Source of the DNA: Rhizobium sp. Q54
GTDB lineage: Bacteria; Pseudomonadota; Alphaproteobacteria; UBA2966; CAIVPW01
Assembly (NCBI GenBank): GCA_945947575.1
Contig: CAMEYM010000013.1
Span: forward strand, 1 to 64,000
Direction: 5' to 3'
Length of the DNA stretch: 64,000 bases
The notes beneath the pieces were generated by a model. That model ran no database searches. It worked only from the letters and a program-made list of their open reading frames with translations, and had not been told where the DNA came from. Positions 9,671 through 18,525 of this stretch are shown here, in pieces (the first letter of the stretch is position 1; every line of letters starts with the position of its first letter). Made by a program: the position numbers and the translations under genes.

Positions 9671-10650
9671 ACGAGAATCCAGGACGTGTCGCGGTGTCCC
9701 AGGCCGGTGCGCTCCGCCAGCAGCGCGCGATGGACCGAAAGCAGGTTCCAGTGCACGGCCTCGAGCAACTTGAACGACAAGCGCGAGCCCTCGCGGAACA
9801 GGCGGGCGAACTCGCCGGCGCCGATCTCGAGCAGGACCGAATCCTTGAGCACGCGGCAGTTGGCGCTGCGCGGACCCTGATCGAGCAAAGAGATCTCGCC
9901 AAAGATTCGTCCCGGCCCGAGGTCGGCGAGCGTCAGCAAGTGACCGTTGCGCTCGACGGTGACCTCGACGAGGCCGCGCGCCATGACAAAGCAACTCGCC
10001 GCCGGTTCACCCTCGGTGAACAGCACCTGATCCTTGGCGACCTCCCACTGGCGCATACTGACGCACATCGCGTTGATCTCGGCGTCGGTGAACGCCTCGA
10101 AGAACGGCATGCGGCGCAGGAAGCCGACGCAGTCTTGCGACAGCCCGTGCACGCGGCCGGCCAGGCCGGGCCGCTGCGCGATCGGCGGTGCAGCCAACTT
10201 GGCGGGACGCGATCCGATCTCGGCATCGAGGTTGCGGATGGCGCTGCACAGTCCGAGGGCGAGGCGGTACAAAACCTTGAACGCCGGCGGCGCATATTGG
10301 CGGCGCAGCTCGCGGAAGCGTTCGAGGTTGATCTCGAAACCGGTGGCGTCTTCGGCCACACGCGCCGTGCCCAGATACCCGGGCGAATCGCCGGGCGCCG
10401 ATTCGCCGATCGACTCTCCGGCCGTGATGGAGATGTGCAGGCCGGTGCTGCCGTCGACCAGCGTGGTGGACAGGTCCACGCGGCCGCTGGTCAGCAAGAA
10501 GGTGCGGTCCTGCGGCATGTCCTGCCGGAACAGCAGGGTGCCTGCCTTGCTGGCAAAGGGCGTTACAAAGGTGTCGATTTCGCTGCGTTCTTGGGCGGTC
10601 AGATCGTCGAACGCCCGCACCACTTTTGCGGACCCGTGCACTCCAGCCAT
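9667..10650 (-). CDS. double cyclic-nucleotide-binding-domain protein without HTH
   Basis: A 327-aa protein with two Crp-type cNMP-binding folds. The first (about 12-125) has GTLLFRQDMPQD and a diverged phosphate cassette (GESIGESAPGDS). The second (about 180-310) has the good cassette FGEISLLDQGPRSA. No DNA-binding helix-turn-helix follows, so it is not a Crp/Fnr regulator but a ligand-sensing or adaptor protein. ATG 10650 is preceded by a GGGTAGG stretch. It runs into the TauE/SafE permease with overlapping stop/start, suggesting one transcription unit. The ligand is not known. Confidence 0.82.
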   Translation of the reverse strand: MAGVHGSAKVVRAFDDLTAQERSEIDTFVTPFASKAGTLLFRQDMPQDRTFLLTSGRVDLSTTLVDGSTGLHISITAGESIGESAPGDSPGYLGTARVAEDATGFEINLERFRELRRQYAPPAFKVLYRLALGLCSAIRNLDAEIGSRPAKLAAPPIAQRPGLAGRVHGLSQDCVGFLRRMPFFEAFTDAEINAMCVSMRQWEVAKDQVLFTEGEPAASCFVMARGLVEVTVERNGHLLTLADLGPGRIFGEISLLDQGPRSANCRVLKDSVLLEIGAGEFARLFREGSRLSFKLLEAVHWNLLSVHRALLAERTGLGHRDTSWILV

Positions 10651-10883
10651 ACCTACCCTATGCCCCCGTGCGCTCCGGCGCCCCTCCGGATCACGCGCGC
10701 TTGCCCCATAGGCTGGGCACCATACAAAGGCGAGGTCGAAAAGACCATCGCATGGTTGCGTGAATGTGACGGGAAAGGAGTGCGGCCGCGCCGCCCGCGT
10801 TTCTCAGGCCGCGCGGGCGCTGCTAAAGATATCCACAGGTCACGCCAACGTTCCAGCGGCGTGACGTTCCCGAAAAGCGAGTC

Positions 10884-12110
10884 ATGCCCGCCGTCATCCT
10901 GGTCGTCTTCGCGCTGACATACGTCGGCATGGCCTTCGGCCGCGTGCCCGGCCTCAAGCTCGATCGCACCGGCATCGCCCTGCTCGCGGTGGCGGTGCTG
11001 CTCGCTTCGACCGCGGTCGATCCCGCATTCGTCGGCGCGGCCGTCGATCCGCCCACGCTGCTGGTGCTGTTCGGCCTGATGGTGGTGTCGGCCCAGCTCG
11101 GCCACTCGGGTTTCTACGCGGAGTGCGCGGCGCGCATCGTCCGCTCCCAGCTCACGCCACCGCGCCTGCTCGGACTCACAATCCTGGTGGCGGGCGGCCT
11201 GTCGGCGGTGCTCGTCAACGACATCGTCGTCTTTGCGATGACGCCGCTACTGATTGCGGGCCTCGGCCGCCGTGGCCTCGATCCGCGCCCGTTCCTGCTC
11301 GGCCTTGCCGCCGCCAGCAACGCCGGCTCGGCGGCTACCATCATCGGCAACCCGCAGAACATCCTGATCGCCACCGTCGCCGATATCGGCTTCTGGCAGT
11401 TCTTCTTCGTGTGTGCGCCGCCGGCGGCGGTGGCGTTGCTCGTCACCTACGTCGTGATCGCGCGTCTGTGGCACATCGAGCTGTCTGCCGGCATCCGCCC
11501 GACCGAGCCCGAGGCGGTGAACAGCGACCGCGAGCAGATCATCAAAGGTCTCGCCGCCGTCGCGGCGCTCGTCTTTTGGTTCAGCGCCGGCCTGCCGCGC
11601 GAGGTGGGCGCCCTCGTGGTTGCAGCGCTGCTGTTAGCGAGCCGCAAGGTCGCCAGCCGCGCCACCCTCGCCGAGGTGGACTGGCACCTGCTCGTGCTGT
11701 TCGCGTGCCTGTTCGTGGTGACGGGCGCGGTCGCTGCAATCGGCACAGCCGGCGTCGTGGTGGACTGGCTCGCCGGCCACGGCGTTCTGCCCGACCGGCT
11801 GGCGGTGCTCGCGCCTTTGGCACTCGTGCTCAGCAACACCATCGGCAACGTGCCGGCGGTGGTGCTGCTGACGACATTCTGGACCGAGGCCGGAGAAAAC
11901 GTCCTCATCGCGCTCGGTCTGCTCTCGACGCTCGCCGGCAACCTGCTCATCGTTGGCAGCATCGCCAACCTGATCGTCACCGAGCGTGCTGCGGCGTTGG
12001 GCGTGCGGCTGACGTTCCGAGATTTCGCGCGCGCGGGCGTGCCGATCACCGCCATCACCATGGTGTTCGCCGTGGCGTGGCTCGCGTTCGTCGGAGTGTT
12101 GCCGCTCTAG
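10884..12110 (+). CDS. SLC13/ArsB/NhaD-type anion transporter
   Basis: 408 aa, about eleven hydrophobic helices, belonging to the ion-transporter superfamily (citrate transporter-like, ArsB/NhaD branch). The hallmark loop SAATIIGNPQNILIA sits near residue 155 and its symmetric partner is LLIVGSIANLIV near the C-terminus, each at the tip of a re-entrant hairpin in this fold. Substrate cannot be read from sequence; dicarboxylate, sulfate, arsenite or Na+/H+ exchange all occur in the superfamily. It is divergent from the cNMP-protein/TauE pair across 230 bp, which holds both promoters. Confidence 0.85.
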   Translation: MPAVILVVFALTYVGMAFGRVPGLKLDRTGIALLAVAVLLASTAVDPAFVGAAVDPPTLLVLFGLMVVSAQLGHSGFYAECAARIVRSQLTPPRLLGLTILVAGGLSAVLVNDIVVFAMTPLLIAGLGRRGLDPRPFLLGLAAASNAGSAATIIGNPQNILIATVADIGFWQFFFVCAPPAAVALLVTYVVIARLWHIELSAGIRPTEPEAVNSDREQIIKGLAAVAALVFWFSAGLPREVGALVVAALLLASRKVASRATLAEVDWHLLVLFACLFVVTGAVAAIGTAGVVVDWLAGHGVLPDRLAVLAPLALVLSNTIGNVPAVVLLTTFWTEAGENVLIALGLLSTLAGNLLIVGSIANLIVTERAAALGVRLTFRDFARAGVPITAITMVFAVAWLAFVGVLPL

Positions 12111-12111
12111 T

Positions 12112-12954
12112 CTAGAAGCGGCCGCCGGCCAGGGTCTGGTACGCGCCCGCCAGTGCGCAGAACTGCTCTACCGTCAGCTCCTCACCGCGCGCCTGACCGT
12201 TGACGCCGGCCATGCTGATCATTTGGTCGGAATTGACGTTGAGGGTCTTCAACGCGACGCGCAGCATTTTGCGGCGTTGCCCGAAGGCGGCCGCAACGAC
12301 CTTCTCCAGATGATCCCAGCGCGCCGGCGCGAGCGGCTGGGCGCGCGGCACCAGCTGCACCACCGACGACGTCACCTTGGGTGGCGGCACGAACGAGCCG
12401 GCCTCGACGTCGAATAGCCGTTTCACGTCGCACAGCCACTGCGTCATTACCGACAGGCGGCCGTAGTCGGCGGTTGAGGGTGTCGCCACCAGGCGCAGCG
12501 CGACTTCCTTCTGGAACATCAGCGTCAACGACGCGTAGCGCTTGGCGTCCTTCAACCACTTGATCAGCAGCGGCGTAGAGATGTTGTAGGGCAGGTTGGC
12601 GACGATCTTCGTGCCGACCGGGGCGTACTGCGCCTCGTTGACGATCATCGCGTCGGCCTGAAGGATGCGCATGCGCCCCGGCACGGCCTTCGACAGCTCT
12701 TCCAGGGCCGCAAAGCAGCGCTGGTCGTTCTCGACGACGATCAGCTTGCGCGCGCCGGCGTTGAGCAGTGAGCGCGTCAGCCCGCCCGGACCCGGCCCGA
12801 CTTCGTAGACTGCGCCGCTTTGCACGTCGCCGGCGGCGGCGGCGATCTTGTCGGTGATGTTTGCGTCGAACAGGAAATGCTGGCCGAGCGCACGCGCCGG
12901 CGCGATGCCGTGGCGCGCCACCACGTCCTTGAGCGTCGGGAGATTAGGCAACAC
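12112..12954 (-). CDS. rsmA: 16S rRNA (adenine1518/1519-N6)-dimethyltransferase RsmA/KsgA
   Basis: KsgA family enzyme that dimethylates two adjacent adenines in helix 45 of 16S rRNA late in 30S assembly. Visible motifs are ARALGQHFLFD (RNA/SAM entry), YEVGPGPGGLTRSLL (SAM-binding motif I), the acidic IVVENDQR, and the catalytic VANLPYNISTPLL. GTG 12954 gives 280 aa, the usual length, and overlaps the end of pdxA by 11 bp. A longer frame to ATG 13020 would overlap pdxA by 77 bp and add a Pro-rich lead absent from the family. Last gene of the lptF-to-rsmA run, an arrangement (surA-pdxA-rsmA) that is conserved widely in proteobacteria. Confidence 0.93.
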   Translation of the reverse strand: MLPNLPTLKDVVARHGIAPARALGQHFLFDANITDKIAAAAGDVQSGAVYEVGPGPGGLTRSLLNAGARKLIVVENDQRCFAALEELSKAVPGRMRILQADAMIVNEAQYAPVGTKIVANLPYNISTPLLIKWLKDAKRYASLTLMFQKEVALRLVATPSTADYGRLSVMTQWLCDVKRLFDVEAGSFVPPPKVTSSVVQLVPRAQPLAPARWDHLEKVVAAAFGQRRKMLRVALKTLNVNSDQMISMAGVNGQARGEELTVEQFCALAGAYQTLAGGRF

Positions 12955-13966
12955 TGCGGCGTGCGCTGGCAGGAGAGTTGCGCCGCGCGGCGAAATCGGC
13001 GGCGGCGGCGATGGCGGCAATCAAACTCTCGGGGCGGGCGAGACCGCGCCCGGCGAGGTCGAAGGCGACGCCGTGATCTGGCGACGTGCGCACGAACGGC
13101 AGGCCGAGCGTCACATTGATGCCGTCCCAGAAGCCGAGTGCCTTGAGCGGGATCAACGCCTGGTCATGATACATGCAGATGGCCGCATCGTAGCGCAGCC
13201 GCGCCTCGTCGTGGAACATTCCGTCCGGCGGCAGCGGGCCGACGACGTTGATGCCCTGCTTGCGCAGGCGTTCGATGGCCGGCGCGATGATGCGCTTCTC
13301 CTCGTCGCCGATCGATCCACCCTCGCCCGCATGCGGGTTCAGTCCGGCGACCGCCAGGCGCGGTTCGGCGATGCCGAAATCCTGCACCAGCGCGCGCGCC
13401 GTGATCTCCGCGTTCGCGACGATCTCGTCGGTGGTCAGCGAGTCCACGGCCTGGCGCAGGGAGACGTGCACCGTGACCGGCACCACCCGCAGGGTTGGGC
13501 AGGCCAGCATCATCACCGGCCGCACTCCCGGCCCGGCCAGCTGCGCCAGGTACTCGGTATGGCCCGGAGCCTTGAAGCCGGCGGCGTAGAGGCTGTGCTT
13601 GTGAATCGGATTGGTCACCACCGCCGCGGCCTCGCCGCGCCGCACCAGGGCCACGGCGCGATCGATGGCAGCGATCACCGCCGGCGCGTTGGCGGGGTTG
13701 GGCTTGCCAAGCTGGACGGGCGCCGGCAGCGCCAGCGGCAGCACGGGGAGGGCGCGCGGGAACGCCGCCGTCGCTTCGGCCGCCGACTGCACCGCGCGCA
13801 TCGGCACGTCCAGGCCGACGTCCTGGGCCAGGCGCTGCAGGCGCGCCGGATCGTCGAGCACGAAAAACGCCGGCAGGTTCTTCTCGCGGCGAGCGCGCCA
13901 CGCCATCAGGGTGATCTCGCCGCCGATCCCGGCGGGGTCACCCATGGTGACGGCAATGGGTTGCAT
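12944..13966 (-). CDS. pdxA: 4-hydroxythreonine-4-phosphate dehydrogenase
   Basis: PdxA oxidises 4-phosphohydroxy-L-threonine in de novo pyridoxal phosphate synthesis. The protein opens with the family signature IAVTMGDPAGIGGE. Metal-site histidines are present in APGHTEYLAQLAG, NPHAGEGGSIGDEE and MYHDQALIPLKAL. ATG 13966 gives 340 aa, matching the family; the longer frame to 13999 would run into surA. It starts four bases after the surA stop, so the two are co-transcribed. Confidence 0.95.
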   Translation of the reverse strand: MQPIAVTMGDPAGIGGEITLMAWRARREKNLPAFFVLDDPARLQRLAQDVGLDVPMRAVQSAAEATAAFPRALPVLPLALPAPVQLGKPNPANAPAVIAAIDRAVALVRRGEAAAVVTNPIHKHSLYAAGFKAPGHTEYLAQLAGPGVRPVMMLACPTLRVVPVTVHVSLRQAVDSLTTDEIVANAEITARALVQDFGIAEPRLAVAGLNPHAGEGGSIGDEEKRIIAPAIERLRKQGINVVGPLPPDGMFHDEARLRYDAAICMYHDQALIPLKALGFWDGINVTLGLPFVRTSPDHGVAFDLAGRGLARPESLIAAIAAAADFAARRNSPASARRSVA

Positions 13967-13970
13967 CAAG

Positions 13971-15245
13971 CTAGCGGACCCGGATGTCGATGTTGGCATT
14001 GCGCCGCAGGTCGCGCATGTGGCGCCGCTCGATCGCGTCGAGGCGCTGCTGGCCGATCGTCTGGGCGGCCTCGGCGCGGGTGGGAAGTTCGGCGGCGGCC
14101 ACGTCCCGTTGGCACACCATGAAGACGTGCACGCCGAAATCGGAGCGCACCTGCTCCGAGACGCGGCCGATCTCGATGTTCGCCACCGCGCCGCGGAACC
14201 GCTCCGGCAGGTCGCCGACGCGCACGGTGCCTAGGTCGCCGGACTGCGGGTTGCCAACCTCGCGGATCATGCTGTCCATCTGCTCGCAGCCGCGCACCGT
14301 GCCGGCGATCGATTGCGCGCGCGCTTCGGTGCGGGCGACCTCGGCGGCAGGGGCGGTCGGCGGCAGAGGGAGTGCGATCTGTTTCAGGTGCAGCTTGGTT
14401 TCGTTCGGATCGCTCACGCCGATCTGGCGTTTGTCGCGCACCTGCAACACGTAGTAGCCGCCGCCGGCGTTGATGGGGGCCGACACGGCGCCAACGTTGA
14501 GCGTGCGCACGACGTTCGCCAATTCGGGGGCCATCTGCTCTTCCATGACCCAGCCGATGTCACCCCCGGCGAACGCCGAGGAGCCACGCGAGAACTGGCG
14601 CGCCACCGCCGCGAACTGGGCGCCGCCGCGAATGTCGTCGCCGAGGCGCTGCGCCTGGGCGCGCAAGTCGGCGTCACGCTGGGTGGTCTCGGCGGGCAGG
14701 AAGATCTCGGACAGCAGATAACGGAACTTGCCGTTGCTCTGGGCGAGACGCGCCATCTCGGCATCGATCTCCTGCTCGGAAACCTTCACCTGCGGCACCA
14801 GCACCGCCTGGACGACGCGGTTCCAGGACAGCTCGGCGCGGATCTGCCGCAGAACAGACTGTTCGTTCAGCCCCTGGCCGGCGAGGAACGTGGCAAGTCC
14901 GCCGCGCGGGATGTTGTTGCGAGTCTCGATGACGCGCTTGGCGTCCTCGACGTTGGCGGTTGTAATGGACAGATTGAGGCGGCGCGCCTCGGCGATCTGC
15001 AGTGTCTCATCGATCAGGGTGCGCAGCACCTGCGGCCGCAGGCGATTGCGCAGGTCGGCGCTGTCGCGTAGTCCCGCGCTGCCGATCGCTACAGCGATGC
15101 GCTGTTCGAGGTCGAACAGGGTGACGATCTGGTCGTTGACCACCGCGGCAATGCCTTGCGCGGGTGTCTGAGCGAATGCCGCGGGGGTGGTCAGCGCGAG
15201 CAGCCCGAGGAGGGCGAGACCAGCAATCCGGTGCAGAGCCTTCAT
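13971..15245 (-). CDS. surA: periplasmic peptidyl-prolyl isomerase/chaperone SurA
   Basis: 424 aa with a signal peptide (hydrophobic LALLGLLALTTPAAFA, cleavage before QTPAQG). An N-terminal SurA domain begins with GIAAVVNDQIVTLFDLEQR, followed by two parvulin-type domains: the first around SRGSSAFAGGDIGWV near residues 225-235, the second around PQSGDLGTVRVGDL near 340. SurA escorts unfolded outer-membrane proteins, including LptD, through the periplasm. It lies directly downstream of lptD as in many proteobacteria. The first domain keeps the FAGGDIGW hallmark of active parvulins. The second is more diverged. Confidence 0.94.
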   Translation of the reverse strand: MKALHRIAGLALLGLLALTTPAAFAQTPAQGIAAVVNDQIVTLFDLEQRIAVAIGSAGLRDSADLRNRLRPQVLRTLIDETLQIAEARRLNLSITTANVEDAKRVIETRNNIPRGGLATFLAGQGLNEQSVLRQIRAELSWNRVVQAVLVPQVKVSEQEIDAEMARLAQSNGKFRYLLSEIFLPAETTQRDADLRAQAQRLGDDIRGGAQFAAVARQFSRGSSAFAGGDIGWVMEEQMAPELANVVRTLNVGAVSAPINAGGGYYVLQVRDKRQIGVSDPNETKLHLKQIALPLPPTAPAAEVARTEARAQSIAGTVRGCEQMDSMIREVGNPQSGDLGTVRVGDLPERFRGAVANIEIGRVSEQVRSDFGVHVFMVCQRDVAAAELPTRAEAAQTIGQQRLDAIERRHMRDLRRNANIDIRVR

Positions 15246-15266
15246 ATGGCGATACGGTTCCCAGTT

Positions 15267-17426
15267 CTAACCGAGGTTACGCAGGTTGAAGCGCAGCGAG
15301 ATCGAAGTCGACGGCGGCACGTCGCGATCCCCGGTCAAGCGGCGCACACCCTCGAGGCTCACCCGCATGCAGTCGCATTCATAGACGAGGCCAAGCCCGA
15401 GCAGCCGCGGGCCACCGTCGTCGCGCAGGTCGTGACGCGAGCGCCCCGTCAGGGCCCAGCCGCGGCCGATGCCAAGCCGGCCGGACAAGTTGAGCTCCTC
15501 GCGTTCGCCCAGTTCGTCGGTCACGAGCCCTTCGCTGAGGAAAACATACCCCGCCGAGAGTTGGGCGTCATCGGGACCGAGAGTGAGGTCGACCTCGTTG
15601 CGCCGCAAGGAGAACGACTCCCGGTCCATGCGAAAGCGCTGCTGGAGGTCCACGTTCGGCCACTGCACGTTGATCCGGCCGACGTAGTCGGACGGGCTCT
15701 TCTCCAGGCCGCTACCCAGGGCGAAAGCGTCGTCGCGGGCCCGGATGGTCTGGCCGATCATGGCGTAAGCGGCCGTCCCGATCGAATAGGTGCCGATCTT
15801 GACGCCGTAGTTCATGCGCGGCCCACCCTCCCAGCGGTCGCGGCCGGGGAAGCGTGACGGGCTGAACAGGTTGGTGTCGTCGAACTCGAACGACAGCGAA
15901 TCCTCATTCGGGATCAGGCGCGGGTTGCCGCCGTACGGCGCCAGGATGAACGAGGCGATCGGCTCGATCAGGAAGTCGTAGCGCGCGCCGGCGCGGATCA
16001 GCGGGTACCGCCAGTCGAGGGCGAGCCGCGGCAACAGGCGCGCCTCGACCCCGTCCACCACCAGCTCGTCCGGGTCGCCGGCCATGCGGGCGCCATCCAC
16101 GGCATAGCCGTCGGCCCGCACGCGGGCGCTGAGCAGATAGACCTCGCCGCGCGGCGACGTGTACGGCAGCTTCCAGGTGCCGCCGGCGCTCAGCCGCAAC
16201 ACATCAAGGCCCTCGGTGCGCTGCAAGGCCAGGGCATTGGCGTCGATGGTCAGGTACTGGCCGTAGATGCCGGGCGGTCCGTACAGGACGTAATCGACCA
16301 TCGGCAGTACCAGCGGCGTCTGGCCGGGATCGTCGTCCTCGCGCAGGCTCTGGAATGCCCATGCGTTGGCGGCGGCGTAGTTGCGTCCGTCGATGCCCTC
16401 GATGTACGCGTTGGTGACGAGGACGTTCTGGTCCGAGATCTCGTAGCGGCGCAGGTAGGTGTCGTCGGACGCGCGCGCTCCCGTGAAGCCCCAGCGGAAC
16501 ACGTCGTCGATGGCGAACCTGCCGTTCGCCTCGATGTGGCTGCGGGTATCGCGGCCGTCGGCGAGCGCGAGGCCGTCGCGGGCGCGCGGACGGGTGATGC
16601 TGCCGCGCGTCTCGAAGCGTCCGTTCTGCGCCACCTGCCGGTACTCGCCCTTGAGCACCGTGCCTTCCTTGCTTGTGAACAGGGGAGTGATGGTCGCGTC
16701 GTAGTGCGGCGACAGGGCGATGTAGTAGGGAGTCTCGATCATCGCGCCGAGCTGGTTGTTGGTGCCGTAGGTCGGCGCCAGGAAGCCGCTCAGGCGCTTC
16801 ACCGTCGGGTCGGGGTGCGAGAAGTAGGGCGTGTACAGCACCGGTACGCCGAAGAGCTCGAGCCGCGCGTGCTCGTAGCGCACCGTGCGCGCGACCTTGT
16901 CATGGACGACGCGGGACGCCTTCACCTGCCAGGCAGGCGGGTTGGGATCGCCGGCGCAGGTGACGCACGCCGTGAACACCGCGTTGAGCATCTCGATGCG
17001 GTTGCCGTCGGTGAGGGTGCCGCCCGCCGCGGCAAAACGGCTCTGGTCGGCGAGCAGCACGCGCAGCCCCGACACGTAGCCGTTGCGGAACTGGTTGGTG
17101 AGCTCGGTTTCGTCGGCGAAGATCACTTCGCCGTCCGGCTGCAGTACGGCGACATTGCCGACGGCGCGCACGCGGTCGCTGCGCGGATCCCAGACGACCT
17201 GGTCGGCTAGCATCGTTTGCGTGTCGGTGGTGATCTCGACGTGGCCGGCGGCGGTGACGATGCCGGTCGCCTGGTCGTGCACAATGGTGTCGGCGGCGAT
17301 CATCACCGGCCGCTCCGGCGTGGCGAGCTGGGCGGAGGCCGGCGCGGCGACCGCGGTCAGCGCCACGAGCAGCGCGAACGCCAACTCCCTGGGCCACCGG
17401 CGCCAGAGCAATTTCCCCCGTCGCAT
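15267..17426 (-). CDS. lptD: LPS-assembly protein LptD
   Basis: 719 aa. The signal peptide ends around ASAQLATPERP, an OstA/LptA-like jellyroll follows (IAADTIVHDQATGIVTAAG, NVAVLQPDGEVIFADE), and then a long beta-barrel with alternating aromatic residues to the C-terminus (FNLRNLG). LptD with LptE inserts lipopolysaccharide into the outer leaflet of the outer membrane. A Cys pair in TACVTCAG may form the structural disulphide typical of the family. Upstream lptF-lptG and downstream surA make a coherent outer-membrane assembly operon. Confidence 0.94.
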   Translation of the reverse strand: MRRGKLLWRRWPRELAFALLVALTAVAAPASAQLATPERPVMIAADTIVHDQATGIVTAAGHVEITTDTQTMLADQVVWDPRSDRVRAVGNVAVLQPDGEVIFADETELTNQFRNGYVSGLRVLLADQSRFAAAGGTLTDGNRIEMLNAVFTACVTCAGDPNPPAWQVKASRVVHDKVARTVRYEHARLELFGVPVLYTPYFSHPDPTVKRLSGFLAPTYGTNNQLGAMIETPYYIALSPHYDATITPLFTSKEGTVLKGEYRQVAQNGRFETRGSITRPRARDGLALADGRDTRSHIEANGRFAIDDVFRWGFTGARASDDTYLRRYEISDQNVLVTNAYIEGIDGRNYAAANAWAFQSLREDDDPGQTPLVLPMVDYVLYGPPGIYGQYLTIDANALALQRTEGLDVLRLSAGGTWKLPYTSPRGEVYLLSARVRADGYAVDGARMAGDPDELVVDGVEARLLPRLALDWRYPLIRAGARYDFLIEPIASFILAPYGGNPRLIPNEDSLSFEFDDTNLFSPSRFPGRDRWEGGPRMNYGVKIGTYSIGTAAYAMIGQTIRARDDAFALGSGLEKSPSDYVGRINVQWPNVDLQQRFRMDRESFSLRRNEVDLTLGPDDAQLSAGYVFLSEGLVTDELGEREELNLSGRLGIGRGWALTGRSRHDLRDDGGPRLLGLGLVYECDCMRVSLEGVRRLTGDRDVPPSTSISLRFNLRNLG

Positions 17427-17430
17427 GGGT

Positions 17431-18525
17431 CTAGCCGTCCTCGAGGTGGAACAGCGTTGCCGCTCCCAGCAAGGTCGATACTCCGGCCGGCGTCCACGCC
17501 GCCAGGGCTGCCGGCACGTTGCCGGCGAGGCCGAGCGCCAGCACGATGTCGCCGGCCACGTATAAGACGAGACCGACGAACACGCCGCCGACGATCAGCA
17601 GCCCGGCATAGCCGTGGCGTGTTAGGCGCAACGAGAAGGTCGCCGCGATCAGCACCATCGCCAGCAGCAGCAGCGGCGAGGACAGCAGCGTATGCCAGTG
17701 CAGACGGTGATTGAGGGCCGAGAAGCCGGCCTCGCGCAGCGTGTCGATAAACGCAGGAAGTTCCCAGAACGAGAGGGTCTCGGGCGGCGCAAAGCTGTCC
17801 TGGATGCGCGCCAGGGTCAGCGTGGTCGGCACGATGTAGCGGTCGAGGCGCTGCGGCGCGCGATCCGGTCCGGACAGCAGGACGTTGAACAGCTCCCAGT
17901 GCCCTTCGCGGAGGACTGCGGTTGCCGCGTCGATGCGCCCGGCGAACCGGTCTGCGCCCTCATAGAAGTAGATCGTGACCTCGCCGAGCTCCTCGCCCTG
18001 CTGGCCGACATGCTCGGAATGGATCACGGACTGGCCTTCGGGCCCTGCCTGGCGCAGCCACAGGCCGTTCTGCGACACCGCCAGCGAGCTCGTCTGGCCG
18101 CGGAAGTAGCGCGCCTCGAGCTGCTCGAAGCGCGCCGCTGCCGCCGAGGCGAAGGGATCGAACACGGTGATCGAGAAGATGCCGAGGCCGCCCGCCAGCA
18201 ACAAGGCAGGCATGATGAACTGCCACACCGACACGCCGGCGCCGCGCGCCACGACCAGTTGCTGGCTGCGGGTCAGCCAATAGAACGCCAGCATCGATCC
18301 GAACAGCGCTGCAATCGGCAATATCTTCTGGGTGAGTAGCGGCACGTGCAACAAGCCCATCTGGAAGACGAGGACCGCGTCCATCTCTTCGCGATTGGCG
18401 GCGCGGCGCATCAGCTCGGCAAGCTCGAACAGGAAGGCAACCGAGACCAGCGCCGCCAGCACGATGCCGAGGCCCAGTAGGAACTGGCGCCCGAAATAAA
18501 GCGTAAGCGTGTAGGACATCCGCAT
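17431..18525 (-). CDS. lptG: LPS export ABC transporter permease LptG
   Basis: 364-aa YjgP/YjgQ family permease with three N-terminal helices, a large periplasmic jellyroll segment (about 120-270) and three C-terminal helices. Signature stretches are LTLYFGRQFLLGLGIVL, LPIAALFGSMLAFYWLTRS and MVLIAATFSLRL. With LptF and LptB it extracts LPS from the inner membrane. The start is the ATG at 18525, whose A is the last base of the lptF stop (TGATG), so the two permeases are translationally coupled; a second ATG two codons later is also possible. Confidence 0.93.
   Translation of the reverse strand: MRMSYTLTLYFGRQFLLGLGIVLAALVSVAFLFELAELMRRAANREEMDAVLVFQMGLLHVPLLTQKILPIAALFGSMLAFYWLTRSQQLVVARGAGVSVWQFIMPALLLAGGLGIFSITVFDPFASAAAARFEQLEARYFRGQTSSLAVSQNGLWLRQAGPEGQSVIHSEHVGQQGEELGEVTIYFYEGADRFAGRIDAATAVLREGHWELFNVLLSGPDRAPQRLDRYIVPTTLTLARIQDSFAPPETLSFWELPAFIDTLREAGFSALNHRLHWHTLLSSPLLLLAMVLIAATFSLRLTRHGYAGLLIVGGVFVGLVLYVAGDIVLALGLAGNVPAALAAWTPAGVSTLLGAATLFHLEDG

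Noticed and set aside
12955-13020. Longer N-terminus of rsmA from ATG 13020
   Set aside because: It would overlap pdxA by 77 bp and add a Pro-rich segment absent from the family.
12848-14122. 424-codon plus-strand frame across rsmA-pdxA-surA
   Set aside because: It spans three well-defined genes on the other strand and has shadow composition.
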